Positions 1 through 6,958 of a stretch of 19,705 nt of DNA are shown one piece after another (within the stretch, counting starts at the first letter, position 1; each line of letters starts with the position of its first letter). Origin of the DNA: Saccharofermentans sp. (lineage in GTDB: Bacteria > Bacillota_A > Clostridia > Saccharofermentanales > Saccharofermentanaceae). The position numbers and the translations under genes were made by a program. Where the stretch lies: the NCBI GenBank assembly GCA_024692105.1, contig JAILMZ010000045.1, positions 1 through 19,705 on the forward strand. The letters are read 5' to 3'. The notes under the pieces are model-generated. The model was given only the letters and a program-made list of their open reading frames with translations. It ran no database searches and was not told the DNA's origin.

Positions 1-197
1 AGTGCAAGAATTACTGCGATAACGACATACCGTGAAAACAGAACCGTCTGGTTACAAAACATGAAAGAAATAGCATAACAACCAACAAATGGGAAAAGCA
101 TTTGAGGAAAATGAATTTACACACAATTTAGGACTTGACCAGAGTTCTGCAATTTGTTCTACCAAATGCTATGTTTTGCAGAATAAAATGCAGAGAA
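1..197. other. Left-edge region with no supported gene
   Basis: This stretch lies 3' of the minus-strand ABC ATPase gene and no complete gene is supported. On the plus strand frame 1 is open from the edge to a TAA at 76-78 (25 codons), which could be the tail of a gene starting outside the window. On the minus strand an ATG at 60-62 opens a reading frame to the edge with a hydrophobic stretch (VLFSRYVVIAVILA), but it has no Shine-Dalgarno site. The two readings are mutually exclusive alternatives and neither is convincing. Two weak inverted repeats (arms 145-152/176-183 and 86-91/99-104) lack T-tracts. Confidence 0.4.
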
Positions 198-956
198 TCA
201 GTAACCTGCCAGGAAAGCCTTAGTGCGTTCTTCCTTCGGATTCGTTACGAGGTCATATGCGGGACCTTCCTCGACAATGACACCGCCGTCCATGAACACG
301 ATCCTGTCTGCGACATCTCTGGCGAAAGTCATCTCGTGCGTTACGATGACCATCGTCATGTGTTCCTGCGCCAGATCCTTGATTACTTCCAATACGCCCT
401 TTGTAAGCTCGGGATCTAATGCGGAAGTAGGCTCGTCGAAGAATATGATGTCAGGGTTTGCCGCAAGCGCTCTTGCTATTGACACACGCTGCTGTTGTCC
501 GCCTGAGAGATTGCACGGATAAGCATCGGCCTTCTCGTACAGTTCCATCTTCTTAAGCAGGCCGTCGCATATGGCATCAGCTTCTTCCTTGCTCTTCTTG
601 TGAACTTGGATGAGAGCTTCGGTGATGTTGCGCCTTACTGAAAAATGCGGGAACAGATTGAAGTTCTGGAAAACCAGACCGAACTTGCTCCTTATCTCGA
701 GCATCATCTTCTTGTCAGCATATACGGCGCGGTCATTAGGTGTATCGCAAAGAGTATCGCCGGCGATGACTATCTTGCCGGAGTCGATCTTCTCGAGTGT
801 GGTGGCACATCTCAGAAGTGTTGATTTACCGCCGCCGGAAGGTCCGATTATCGCTACTACTTCGCCGCAGTTTACGTTAAGGTTAATGCCCTTAAGAACC
901 TCCAGATCACCGAAGGTCTTCTTTATGTCATGCATCTCAAGAATCGAATCACTCAT
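198..956 (-). CDS. Polar amino-acid ABC transporter ATP-binding protein (GlnQ/HisP type)
   Basis: Cytoplasmic ATPase of an amino-acid importer, 252 aa, the usual length for the GlnQ/HisP/ArtP group. Visible motifs are Walker [10 protein letters not shown] at residues 38-46 (the usual GSGKS is GGGKS here), the Q-loop Gln98, the ABC signature LSGGQQQR at 151-158, Walker B IIFFDEP ending around residue 177, the D-loop SALD at 179-182, and the switch His208. All catalytic positions are present. The ATG follows the permease stop by 12 nt, and its GAGG ribosome site lies about 10 nt upstream, overlapping that stop, so the two genes are probably translated together. Substrate cannot be read from the ATPase; glutamine, arginine, cystine or histidine are possibilities. 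No binding-protein gene is visible next to the pair; it may lie to the left of the window or be encoded elsewhere. Confidence 0.93.
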   Translation of the reverse strand: MSDSILEMHDIKKTFGDLEVLKGINLNVNCGEVVAIIGPSGGGKSTLLRCATTLEKIDSGKIVIAGDTLCDTPNDRAVYADKKMMLEIRSKFGLVFQNFNLFPHFSVRRNITEALIQVHKKSKEEADAICDGLLKKMELYEKADAYPCNLSGGQQQRVSIARALAANPDIIFFDEPTSALDPELTKGVLEVIKDLAQEHMTMVIVTHEMTFARDVADRIVFMDGGVIVEEGPAYDLVTNPKEERTKAFLAGY

Positions 957-968
957 AACCTGTTAACC

Positions 969-1637
969 TCACGAATAGTAAGACATCTTCTTTTCGATGC
1001 GCGTCATGATCATCTCGATAACGCCGTTCATGACGTAGTAGAACACGCCCGCGGCAACATAAGGTATGACGGATACGTTCGCAGATGCGAGCGCCTTGGC
1101 TTCGGTAAACATCTCGGTTACGGACAATACCTGTGCAAGCGACGTATCCTTTACGAGCGTAATGACCTCGTTGGATACGGAAGGAAGAACCGTCTTTATG
1201 ACCTGGGGAAGGATGATGCGGAAGTATGTCTGGGATTTGGAGAAGCCCAGTACCTGCGCAGCCTCATACTGGCCCTTGGAGATAGACTGGATTCCGCCTC
1301 TGAATATCTCCGCGAAATACGCAGCATAGTTCAGTGAGAATCCGATTATAGTCGCGATGAAGCGGTAGTCGAACGGTCCTACTGTGATGTCGCCTGTCTT
1401 TACCTTGAACAGATAGTACGGTCCGAAATACACCAGCAGCAGCTGGAGCATCAGCGGCGTTCCTCTGAGGATAGATATGTAAAGCCTGAAGAGGGAAGAT
1501 ACGATGATGTTCTTGGACATCCTTCCCTTGGCAACGAGAAGGCCCAGGGGGATGGAGAATATGAGCGTGAATCCGAAGATCTCAAGGGTAACTATTACCC
1601 CCCCGAGAAGCTGAAGCATTATTGCACCTATATCCAT
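969..1637 (-). CDS. Polar amino-acid ABC transporter permease (HisM/GlnP type)
   Basis: Inner-membrane channel subunit, 222 aa, of the importer powered by the adjacent ATPase. It has a hydrophobic N-terminal segment (LLGGVIVTLEIFGFTLIF), several later membrane spans, and the cytoplasmic EAA loop that docks on the ATPase (YEAAQVLGFSKSQTYFRIIL), followed by the family-typical LPQVIKTVLPSVSNEVITL. An upstream in-frame GTG at 1646 would add three residues, but it lies inside the Shine-Dalgarno sequence AAGGAG (1646-1651). The ATG at 1635-1637, 8 nt behind that site, is therefore the preferred start. A consensus extended -10 lies just upstream. The family normally pairs with a periplasmic or lipoprotein solute-binding protein, absent here. 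Confidence 0.92.
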   Translation of the reverse strand: MDIGAIMLQLLGGVIVTLEIFGFTLIFSIPLGLLVAKGRMSKNIIVSSLFRLYISILRGTPLMLQLLLVYFGPYYLFKVKTGDITVGPFDYRFIATIIGFSLNYAAYFAEIFRGGIQSISKGQYEAAQVLGFSKSQTYFRIILPQVIKTVLPSVSNEVITLVKDTSLAQVLSVTEMFTEAKALASANVSVIPYVAAGVFYYVMNGVIEMIMTRIEKKMSYYS

Positions 1638-1645
1638 CGAACACA

Positions 1646-1651
1646 CTCCTT
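1646..1651 (-). promoter_or_regulatory. Shine-Dalgarno that fixes the permease start
   Basis: Minus-strand AAGGAG, 8 nt before the ATG at 1635-1637. It overlaps the alternative GTG start at 1644-1646, which argues against the longer reading. Confidence 0.75.
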
Positions 1652-1662
1652 AAAACAGGAAT

Positions 1663-1671
1663 ATTATAACA
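1663..1671 (-). promoter_or_regulatory. Extended -10 promoter for the amino-acid ABC operon
   Basis: Minus-strand TGTTATAAT is a perfect extended -10 element (TGn plus TATAAT). It lies about 26 nt upstream of the permease ATG. The -35 position (about 1686-1691, TGAGCG) is poor and falls inside the terminator hairpin of the preceding gene. This is compatible with an extended -10 promoter, which depends little on -35 contacts. Confidence 0.6.
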
Positions 1672-1677
1672 GAAATA

Positions 1678-1713
1678 GAAAGGGCCGCTCATTATCTTTG
1701 AGACAGCCCTTTC
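1678..1713 (-). terminator. Rho-independent terminator after the DUF975 gene
   Basis: Perfect 8-bp stem (GAAAGGGC at 1678-1685 pairing with 1706-1713), with a further 4-bp CTCA/TGAG stem inside the 20-nt loop. Read on the minus strand it is followed by TATTTCTGTT, a moderately T-rich run. It lies 24 nt after the DUF975 stop codon, so it is assigned to that gene. Confidence 0.6.
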
Positions 1714-1736
1714 CTCAAAATTCCAAAAGGAAGTAT

Positions 1737-2558
1737 TTACTCAAAACTGCTTGCCGGCGATGAATCGCTCCAGAGGCTTCTGGGAAGTTCGCCTTCTGCG
1801 ATTATGCCGTCTCTCATGGCCTTGGTCTTAAGGCAGGCATAGAGCTCGGCATATGTTGCTTCCTTGTAAGGCGCAAGGAATAAGAATCCGATTCCGCATG
1901 TGCATACACAAGCCAGTTCCCAGAGGATGAATGAGAGATGGAGAACGAAGAGCTTCCACTTGTTGCCCTTCATTGTCTGCTTGCTGATCTCGAAGACGCG
2001 GGAAGACTCGAGCTCCGGCTGGTCGGCTACGATGTAGGGGACCATGAAGTACGAATAACTCTTGATGATTCCCGGAATAATGAACAGGAGAGACCAGAGC
2101 CAGAGGTAAAGGTCTTTAAGGAACAAGGTCTTAATTGTTCCCTTATACTTACCTTTCTTGAATGCGAGAGTGAGATTGCCGAACTTGCCGCAGTCTTCTC
2201 TCTGTCTGATATAGTATGCATACTTGCCTGCTCTGAGCGGATTGAAAAGGAAGATGTTCAAAGCGGTGCCTATGACCCATACTATTGCGCTGATAACGAA
2301 CATGACTCCGAGAGTAACGACCAGGATCGTAAGGATCTCGGGATTATCCAGGATCGTTTCCGCAATATCTTCAGGAGATGCGCCGGAAGAATTGATCTCT
2401 TTGGCGATAGTATCCGGAATCCTGGAAAAAGAAGAGAAACTCGCGCCTCCGCCTGATCCGGCAACAAGCCCGATTACAAAACTAACGGCAAAGGCCGTCC
2501 AATAGTACTTAGAGAGAACGTTCTTGGCATTCTCCTTAAGCTGTTTCCTGGTCCACAT
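1737..2558 (-). CDS. DUF975 family integral membrane protein
   Basis: Protein of 273 aa whose N-terminus (MWTRKQLKENAKNVLSKYYW) and glycine/serine-rich stretch after the first span (GLVAGSGGGASFSSF) are hallmarks of the DUF975 family of Bacillota membrane proteins. About five hydrophobic segments are visible, with a lumenal or extracellular acidic stretch near residues 48-75 and the family-typical C-terminal APYKEATYAELYACL. The function of the family is unknown and none is assigned. The start is supported by an AGGGGG site 8 nt upstream of the ATG. Terminator-like hairpins lie on both sides, so it is probably transcribed alone or by read-through from glnS. Confidence 0.85.
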   Translation of the reverse strand: MWTRKQLKENAKNVLSKYYWTAFAVSFVIGLVAGSGGGASFSSFSRIPDTIAKEINSSGASPEDIAETILDNPEILTILVVTLGVMFVISAIVWVIGTALNIFLFNPLRAGKYAYYIRQREDCGKFGNLTLAFKKGKYKGTIKTLFLKDLYLWLWSLLFIIPGIIKSYSYFMVPYIVADQPELESSRVFEISKQTMKGNKWKLFVLHLSFILWELACVCTCGIGFLFLAPYKEATYAELYACLKTKAMRDGIIAEGELPRSLWSDSSPASSFE

Positions 2559-2580
2559 AATTCTTACCCCCTATAACAAA

Positions 2581-2606
2581 ACCGCCGGAACTAATGCTCC
2601 GACGGT
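2581..2606 (-). terminator. Hairpin and T-run between glnS and the DUF975 gene
   Basis: ACCGCCGGA (2581-2589) pairs with TCCGACGGT (2598-2606), with one C-A mismatch and an 8-nt loop. On the minus strand it is followed by TTTGTTATA. It is the most likely rho-independent terminator for the gltX-glnS unit. It ends only about 9 nt before the ribosome site of the DUF975 gene, so any separate promoter for that gene would have to lie upstream of the hairpin. Confidence 0.6.
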
Positions 2607-2665
2607 AAAATGTTAACATTAAAAAATTATTACTTCAAATATCTTTGAATTATCAATTCACACAA

Positions 2666-4330
2666 TTAAGACTCGGGTTTGTAACTGTCTTTGAGTGATA
2701 CAGCCATATTAAATACGGGAGCTTCAGGTGTGGAATCCTTGCTGTCCGCGCAAAAATAGCCGTTCCTGAGGAACTGGAACCTATCTTCGGGAGCAGCTGC
2801 GGAAAGAGACTTCTCGAGCTTGGCCCCCTTGACGATCGTAAGAGAATCGGGGTTGATGAAGTCGAGATAGTTGCAGTCTGCAAGATCGGGCTGCTCTGTG
2901 GTAAAGAGCCTGTCGTAAAGCCTTATCTCAGCGTCGATGCAGTCATTTGCATTGACCCAGTGGATGGTGGACTTGATCTTACGGCCGTCTGCGGGGTTGC
3001 CGCCCTTTGATGTCTCGTCATATTCGCAGTGTACCGCGATGACGTTGCCGTCAGCATCGTGGTCGCAGGAAACGCACTTAACGATGTATGCGGACTTGAG
3101 TCTTACCTCGTTGCCGGGATAGAGCCTGAAATACTTGGGAGCGGGAACTTCCATGAAGTCCTCTGCTTCGATCCAGAGCTCCTTGGAAAAGCTTACCTTA
3201 CGTGTGCCCATCGACTCGTCCTTGGGGTTGTTCTCGACATCGAACTCCTCTGTCTGTCCATCGGGATAGTTGTCGATTATGAGCTTAACGGGGTGGATTA
3301 CAGCCATCGCGCGCTTAGCGTGCTCGTTCAGGTCTTCTCTGAGGCAGTATTCGAGGAACGCGAAGTCAACTACGGAATTGACCTTGGCAACGCCGTTTCT
3401 CTCAGAGAAATTGTGGATCGAAGCGGGAGTGTAGCCTCTTCTTCTGAGACCGCAGAGAGTAGGCATTCTCGGGTCATCCCAGCCTGATACGATGCCTGAT
3501 TCGATCATGGCACGGAGCTTTCTCTTGGAAAGCACGGTGTGCGTGATGCCGAGACGTGCGAACTCGATCTGGCGGGGCTTGCACTCAACCGAGATGTTGT
3601 TTACTACCCAGTCGTAGAGCGGGCGGTGTGCCTCGAACTCGAGCGAGCAAAGGGAGTGGGTGATGCCTTCAAGTGCATCCTCTATCGGGTGCGCGAAATC
3701 GTACATCGGGTAGATGCACCACTTATCGCCGAGCCTGTGGTGGGGCAGGTGGTTGATCCTGTAGATGACCGGATCTCTCATGTTGAAGTTACCGGATGCA
3801 AGGTCGATCTTGGCACGCAGGGTCATCTTTCCGTCCTCGAACTCGCCGGCCTTCATCCTTGCAAAGAGGTCGAGGCTCTCTTCGATGGGCCTGTCCCTGT
3901 AGGGAGACTGTGCGGGAGTCTTCGTATCACCGCGCATGTCGCGCATCTGATCGGGTGTGAGCTCGCAGACATAGGCAAGGCCCTTCTTGATGAGTTCTAC
4001 CGCATATTCGTACATCTGATCGAAATACTCAGATGCATAGAAGAACCTGTCGTCCCAGTCGTGACCGAGCCAGTGGATATCTTCCTTGATCGCTTCGACG
4101 TATTCCTCATCTTCCTTGGTGGGGTTCGTATCATCCATACGGAGATTGCAGATGCCGTTATATGCTTCTGCAGTACCGAAGTCAATCTCGAGCGCCTTTG
4201 CGTGTCCGATGTGAAGGTAACCGTTCGGTTCGGGAGGGAAGCGGGTATGTATCTTCTGACCGTATACTCTTCCGCCGGGTTTAAGCTCCTCGTCAATGAT
4301 CTGATGAATGAAATTCTTGCTTTCAGCCAT
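2666..4330 (-). CDS. glnS: Glutaminyl-tRNA synthetase
   Basis: Class I synthetase that attaches glutamine to tRNA-Gln in the cytoplasm; 554 aa, the expected length. The HIGH motif appears as HIGH at residues 40-43 within PPEPNGYLHIGHAKA, and the KMSKS loop as VLSKRKL, the MSK-type form usual in GlnRS. The family's C-terminal anticodon-binding beta-barrels are present (for example FSKELWIEAEDFME and RLYPGNEVRLKSAYIVKC). An in-frame ATG 30 nt upstream gives a longer reading, but AAGGAG at 4337-4342, 6 nt before the ATG at 4328-4330, selects the start used here and leaves a clean 16-nt gap after gltX. GlnRS is absent from many Bacillota, which instead amidate Glu-tRNA-Gln, so its pairing with gltX is notable. 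The alternative name, a non-discriminating GluRS, is unlikely given the GlnRS-type motifs. Confidence 0.95.
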   Translation of the reverse strand: MAESKNFIHQIIDEELKPGGRVYGQKIHTRFPPEPNGYLHIGHAKALEIDFGTAEAYNGICNLRMDDTNPTKEDEEYVEAIKEDIHWLGHDWDDRFFYASEYFDQMYEYAVELIKKGLAYVCELTPDQMRDMRGDTKTPAQSPYRDRPIEESLDLFARMKAGEFEDGKMTLRAKIDLASGNFNMRDPVIYRINHLPHHRLGDKWCIYPMYDFAHPIEDALEGITHSLCSLEFEAHRPLYDWVVNNISVECKPRQIEFARLGITHTVLSKRKLRAMIESGIVSGWDDPRMPTLCGLRRRGYTPASIHNFSERNGVAKVNSVVDFAFLEYCLREDLNEHAKRAMAVIHPVKLIIDNYPDGQTEEFDVENNPKDESMGTRKVSFSKELWIEAEDFMEVPAPKYFRLYPGNEVRLKSAYIVKCVSCDHDADGNVIAVHCEYDETSKGGNPADGRKIKSTIHWVNANDCIDAEIRLYDRLFTTEQPDLADCNYLDFINPDSLTIVKGAKLEKSLSAAAPEDRFQFLRNGYFCADSKDSTPEAPVFNMAVSLKDSYKPES

Positions 4331-4336
4331 TGTTAA

Positions 4337-4342
4337 CTCCTT
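4337..4342 (-). promoter_or_regulatory. Shine-Dalgarno that fixes the glnS start
   Basis: Minus-strand AAGGAG 6 nt upstream of the ATG at 4328-4330. The same AAGGAGTTAAC string precedes gltX, which suggests duplication of the leader or shared translation strength. Confidence 0.8.
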
Positions 4343-4346
4343 ATTC

Positions 4347-5804
4347 TTACAGCCTTGCAAGGCTTGCTTTTATTCTCTTAAGTGATTCTTCGCGGCCGAG
4401 CAGGATCAGCACTTCAGCACATCCGCCGGGAGTGACTGCCACGCCTGCGGCAGCGATCCTTACGGGCCACATTACAACGGAGTTCTTTACTTCGTTATCT
4501 TCTGCGATCTTCTTAATCGCTTCCGTAAGAGCTTCGCGCTCCCACGGTGTATTCTCAAGAACGGGAACGGCCTTTGTGAGGTATTCCTTTGAAGTCTCGA
4601 GAGTCGACTTGCTCTTCTTGTGCTCGAAGAGTGAGATGTCAAAATCGGCAAAGCTGCCGATGAACGCGAGCTTTTCGGTAAGTTCGTTGAACTTCGTGAT
4701 CCTGGGCTTCAAGATCTCCTCGCAGAGCTCATAGCAGTCAGGTCTTATTCCGGCCTGCTCATAGAAGGGAAGGGCGTGCTTAAGGAACTCTTCCGAAGAC
4801 ATTGCCTTGATGTGCTCTGCGTTTACCCATGCGAGCTTGTCGTAGTCGAAGACTGCAGGGGACTTGGAGATGCGGTTGATGTCGAACTGCGCCTTGAGTT
4901 CGTCAAGCGTGAAGATCTCCTGCGTTCCCTCGGGTGCCCATCCGAGAAGAGCGATGTAGTTGATGATCGCCTCGGGCAGGTATCCTTCGTTAACGAGATC
5001 CATGAATCCCGTTGAGCCGTGTCTCTTGGAAAGTTTTGATACGGTTTCCTTGCCGTTCTCATCAACGGTCTTGCCCATGATGAGCGGCAGATGGATGTAT
5101 GTGGGGACTTCCCAGCCGAAAGCCTCGTAGAGGAGGTTGTATTTCGGGGTGGAAGAAAGGTACTCGCTTCCTCTTACGACGTGCGTGATGCCCATGGTGT
5201 GGTCATCGATGACATTCGCGAAATTATATGTGGGATATCCGTCTGTCTTAAGAAGGATCTGATCGTCGAGGTCCTCGTTGGGGAAGGATATCTCGCCGTA
5301 TACGAGATCCGTGTATGTGGTAACGCCTTCCAAAGGCATCTTCTGTCTGATTACGTAGGGCGTGCCTGCAGCAAGCTTGGCATCGATCTCTTCCTGTGAA
5401 AGATCCCTGCAGTGACGGTCGTAGCCGACGACTTCGCCTTCTGGAGCGTTTGCCCTTAACTCATCGAGTCTTTCCTTGGTGCAAAAGCAGCGGTAAGCCT
5501 TGCCCTCTTTTACGAGCTGCTCTGCGTAGGGCTTATAAAGTCCCAGTCTCTCGCTTTGGACGTAGGGGCCGTATTCGCCGCCGACATCCGGACCTTCGTC
5601 GTGATCTAAGCCTGCGAGCTTCATCGTGTCATATATTACTTGAGTCGCGCCCTCGACATAACGTTCCTGGTCGGTGTCTTCTATCCTGAGCACGAAAGTT
5701 CCGTCCTCGTGCTTTGCCGTCAGGTACTCATACAAAGCCGTGCGCAGGTTGCCTACATGCATGAAACCTGTGGGGCTGGGTGCGAATCTTGTCCTAATCT
5801 TCAT
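4347..5804 (-). CDS. gltX: Glutamyl-tRNA synthetase
   Basis: Class I synthetase charging tRNA with glutamate; 485 aa. The nucleotide-binding signature reads FAPSPTGFMHVGNLRTALYE (HVGN at residues 16-19 in place of HIGH) and the KMSKS loop reads KLSKRHG. A cysteine-containing segment (YRCFCTKERL followed by YDRHCR) corresponds to the zinc-binding insertion seen in many GluRS. An in-frame ATG 63 nt upstream exists, but AAGGAG at 5811-5816, 6 nt before the ATG at 5802-5804, decides the start. It is the first gene of the gltX-glnS pair. With a true GlnRS next door, this enzyme may be discriminating (tRNA-Glu only), but that cannot be proved from sequence alone. Confidence 0.95.
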   Translation of the reverse strand: MKIRTRFAPSPTGFMHVGNLRTALYEYLTAKHEDGTFVLRIEDTDQERYVEGATQVIYDTMKLAGLDHDEGPDVGGEYGPYVQSERLGLYKPYAEQLVKEGKAYRCFCTKERLDELRANAPEGEVVGYDRHCRDLSQEEIDAKLAAGTPYVIRQKMPLEGVTTYTDLVYGEISFPNEDLDDQILLKTDGYPTYNFANVIDDHTMGITHVVRGSEYLSSTPKYNLLYEAFGWEVPTYIHLPLIMGKTVDENGKETVSKLSKRHGSTGFMDLVNEGYLPEAIINYIALLGWAPEGTQEIFTLDELKAQFDINRISKSPAVFDYDKLAWVNAEHIKAMSSEEFLKHALPFYEQAGIRPDCYELCEEILKPRITKFNELTEKLAFIGSFADFDISLFEHKKSKSTLETSKEYLTKAVPVLENTPWEREALTEAIKKIAEDNEVKNSVVMWPVRIAAAGVAVTPGGCAEVLILLGREESLKRIKASLARL

Positions 5805-5810
5805 GGTTAA

Positions 5811-5816
5811 CTCCTT
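5811..5816 (-). promoter_or_regulatory. Shine-Dalgarno that fixes the gltX start
   Basis: Minus-strand AAGGAG 6 nt before the ATG at 5802-5804. It rules out the 21-residue N-terminal extension that an upstream ATG would give. Confidence 0.8.
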
Positions 5817-5839
5817 GTGCGGGATTGACATATCGATTA

Positions 5840-5867
5840 ATTCTATCACTTTTGTGGTAAGATACAA
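5840..5867 (-). promoter_or_regulatory. Promoter of gltX-glnS
   Basis: Minus-strand -35 TTGTAT (5862-5867) and -10 TAGAAT (5840-5845) are separated by 16 bp. The -10 is preceded by TGA, making an extended -10. Transcription would start about 25-30 nt upstream of the gltX ATG. Confidence 0.55.
5855..5863 (+). promoter_or_regulatory. Extended -10 promoter for the 5895-9449 operon
   Basis: Plus-strand TGGTAAGAT forms an extended -10 about 32 nt before the TTG start codon. A perfect TTGACA lies at 5825-5830 but is 27 bp away, too far to act as its -35. The promoter physically overlaps the gltX promoter on the other strand, so the two may compete for polymerase. Confidence 0.45.
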
Positions 5868-5894
5868 ATTATCTTTTATTAGGGAGGTAATCCT

Positions 5895-6947
5895 TTGGAC
5901 AGGCTTGAAGCCAATAGGAATTACGACTGCTTCTGCGGCAACGGCATTGCCATGGAATTCGTAGCCGGATATCTTCTGGAGAAGAACAATCTAGGCATCA
6001 GCGATCCGGTTCCCTTTAAGGTAGCCATCATATCCGACAGACCGGTCAGCGGCTATTACTACAATGAATTCGAGAATCAGTTCATACTGAGGAACATACA
6101 TCCCAGGCTCATTACTTGCGATGCACAGGAAGCGGGAAAGAGCCTTAAGACGGTATCGGATATCGTCGCGGACTTAAGAGATACCGAACTCGGCGCACAG
6201 GACTGGATAATCGCCTTGGGCGGCGGCGGAGTCATCGACTGCGCGTCTTTCGCGGCTTCCGTATATTCAGGCAGATGCAATCTCATCCTGGTGCCCACCA
6301 CGCTCGGTTCGATGGCGGAGAGCACCGTCGCGGAGAAGGCTTACCTCAACTCCGGAAAGTATAAGGACACGGCAGCGGTAAAGGCAGACCCGACGGCAGT
6401 ATTTGCTGACCCGAGATTCCTTTCGACCGTGCCCTCGAAATACAAGTCCAACGGCTATGCCCCAATCATAAGGCTGGCACTCCTCGCAGATCCCGTCCTG
6501 ATCACGGAACTTACCAAGGATACGGACCTTCGTGAATTCTTAAACCGCGTCTATGCGGCAAGGTCTGCGGTCGAGAGGAAGAACCCCAAGCTGCTTACGC
6601 TCGGAAGCGAGATCGCGGCATCCATTGAAGGCTATTTCAGGTTCATGAACTATTCGGAAGGAGAGGCACTCGCACTGAGCCTTTATTCCTGCGTTCCCGA
6701 TATGCTCAAGGCGCCTCTTGCGTCAGTATACGCAAAGCTCGGACTTCCCGTTACTCTGCAGGGCGTAGGCAGGGACATGATACTTAAGTCTCTCAGGGAG
6801 AATCTCAGGCAGGCTGGGACGGCGACCGTCAATGTGGTAGACTATGACGCGGCCGAACGCGGAAAGTGGGTCATAAGAGATCTGACCGCGGACGAAGCGA
6901 TGGATCTGTTTGCATCAAGGCTTGATGTAATAGTTCCAAAGGGTTGA
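5895..6947 (+). CDS. 3-dehydroquinate synthase-like protein lacking the zinc ligands
   Basis: Protein of 350 aa that aligns along the AroB family. The NAD-binding glycine loop LGGGGVIDCASFAAS (residues 108-122), VPTTLGSMAEST (133-144, AroB VPTTLLSQVDSS), ADPRFLSTVPSKY (171-183, AroB D..LKTLPPRE) and the C-terminal IEGY..E255-G-E-A are all recognisable. The catalytic core is gone. GGK becomes AEK (146-148); the zinc-ligand Glu of GLAEVIK is Pro190 and its Lys is Arg193; the zinc His of GHTFGHA is Ser238, with the second His Ala242; the His of HGEA is Glu255. The start is TTG at 5895, with GGAGG 7 nt upstream. It heads an operon with an M28-like lipoprotein and nagA. A pseudoenzyme or a reassigned fold is likely; classical shikimate-pathway activity is not expected. 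The gene is intact, with no frameshift. Confidence 0.8.
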   Translation: MDRLEANRNYDCFCGNGIAMEFVAGYLLEKNNLGISDPVPFKVAIISDRPVSGYYYNEFENQFILRNIHPRLITCDAQEAGKSLKTVSDIVADLRDTELGAQDWIIALGGGGVIDCASFAASVYSGRCNLILVPTTLGSMAESTVAEKAYLNSGKYKDTAAVKADPTAVFADPRFLSTVPSKYKSNGYAPIIRLALLADPVLITELTKDTDLREFLNRVYAARSAVERKNPKLLTLGSEIAASIEGYFRFMNYSEGEALALSLYSCVPDMLKAPLASVYAKLGLPVTLQGVGRDMILKSLRENLRQAGTATVNVVDYDAAERGKWVIRDLTADEAMDLFASRLDVIVPKG

Positions 6948-6958
6948 TCTAATCTGAT

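Noticed and set aside
1..78. Tail of an unknown plus-strand gene
   Set aside because: Only 25 open codons with no motif, and a minus-strand reading of the same bases is about as plausible.
145..183. 8-bp inverted repeat after the ABC ATPase gene
   Set aside because: The arms are AT-rich, the loop is 23 nt and no T-run follows on the minus strand, so it is not a credible terminator.
2609..2620. Perfect palindrome AATGTTAACATT
   Set aside because: Short and AT-rich beside a terminator; without a regulator or conservation it may be chance.
3539..4336. Long plus-strand open frame opposite glnS (265 codons)
   Set aside because: It lies wholly antisense to the glnS catalytic domain, has no Shine-Dalgarno and no recognisable protein motif.
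5825..5830. Perfect TTGACA as the -35 for the plus-strand operon
   Set aside because: No -10 lies at 16-18 bp; the nearest good -10 is 27 bp away.
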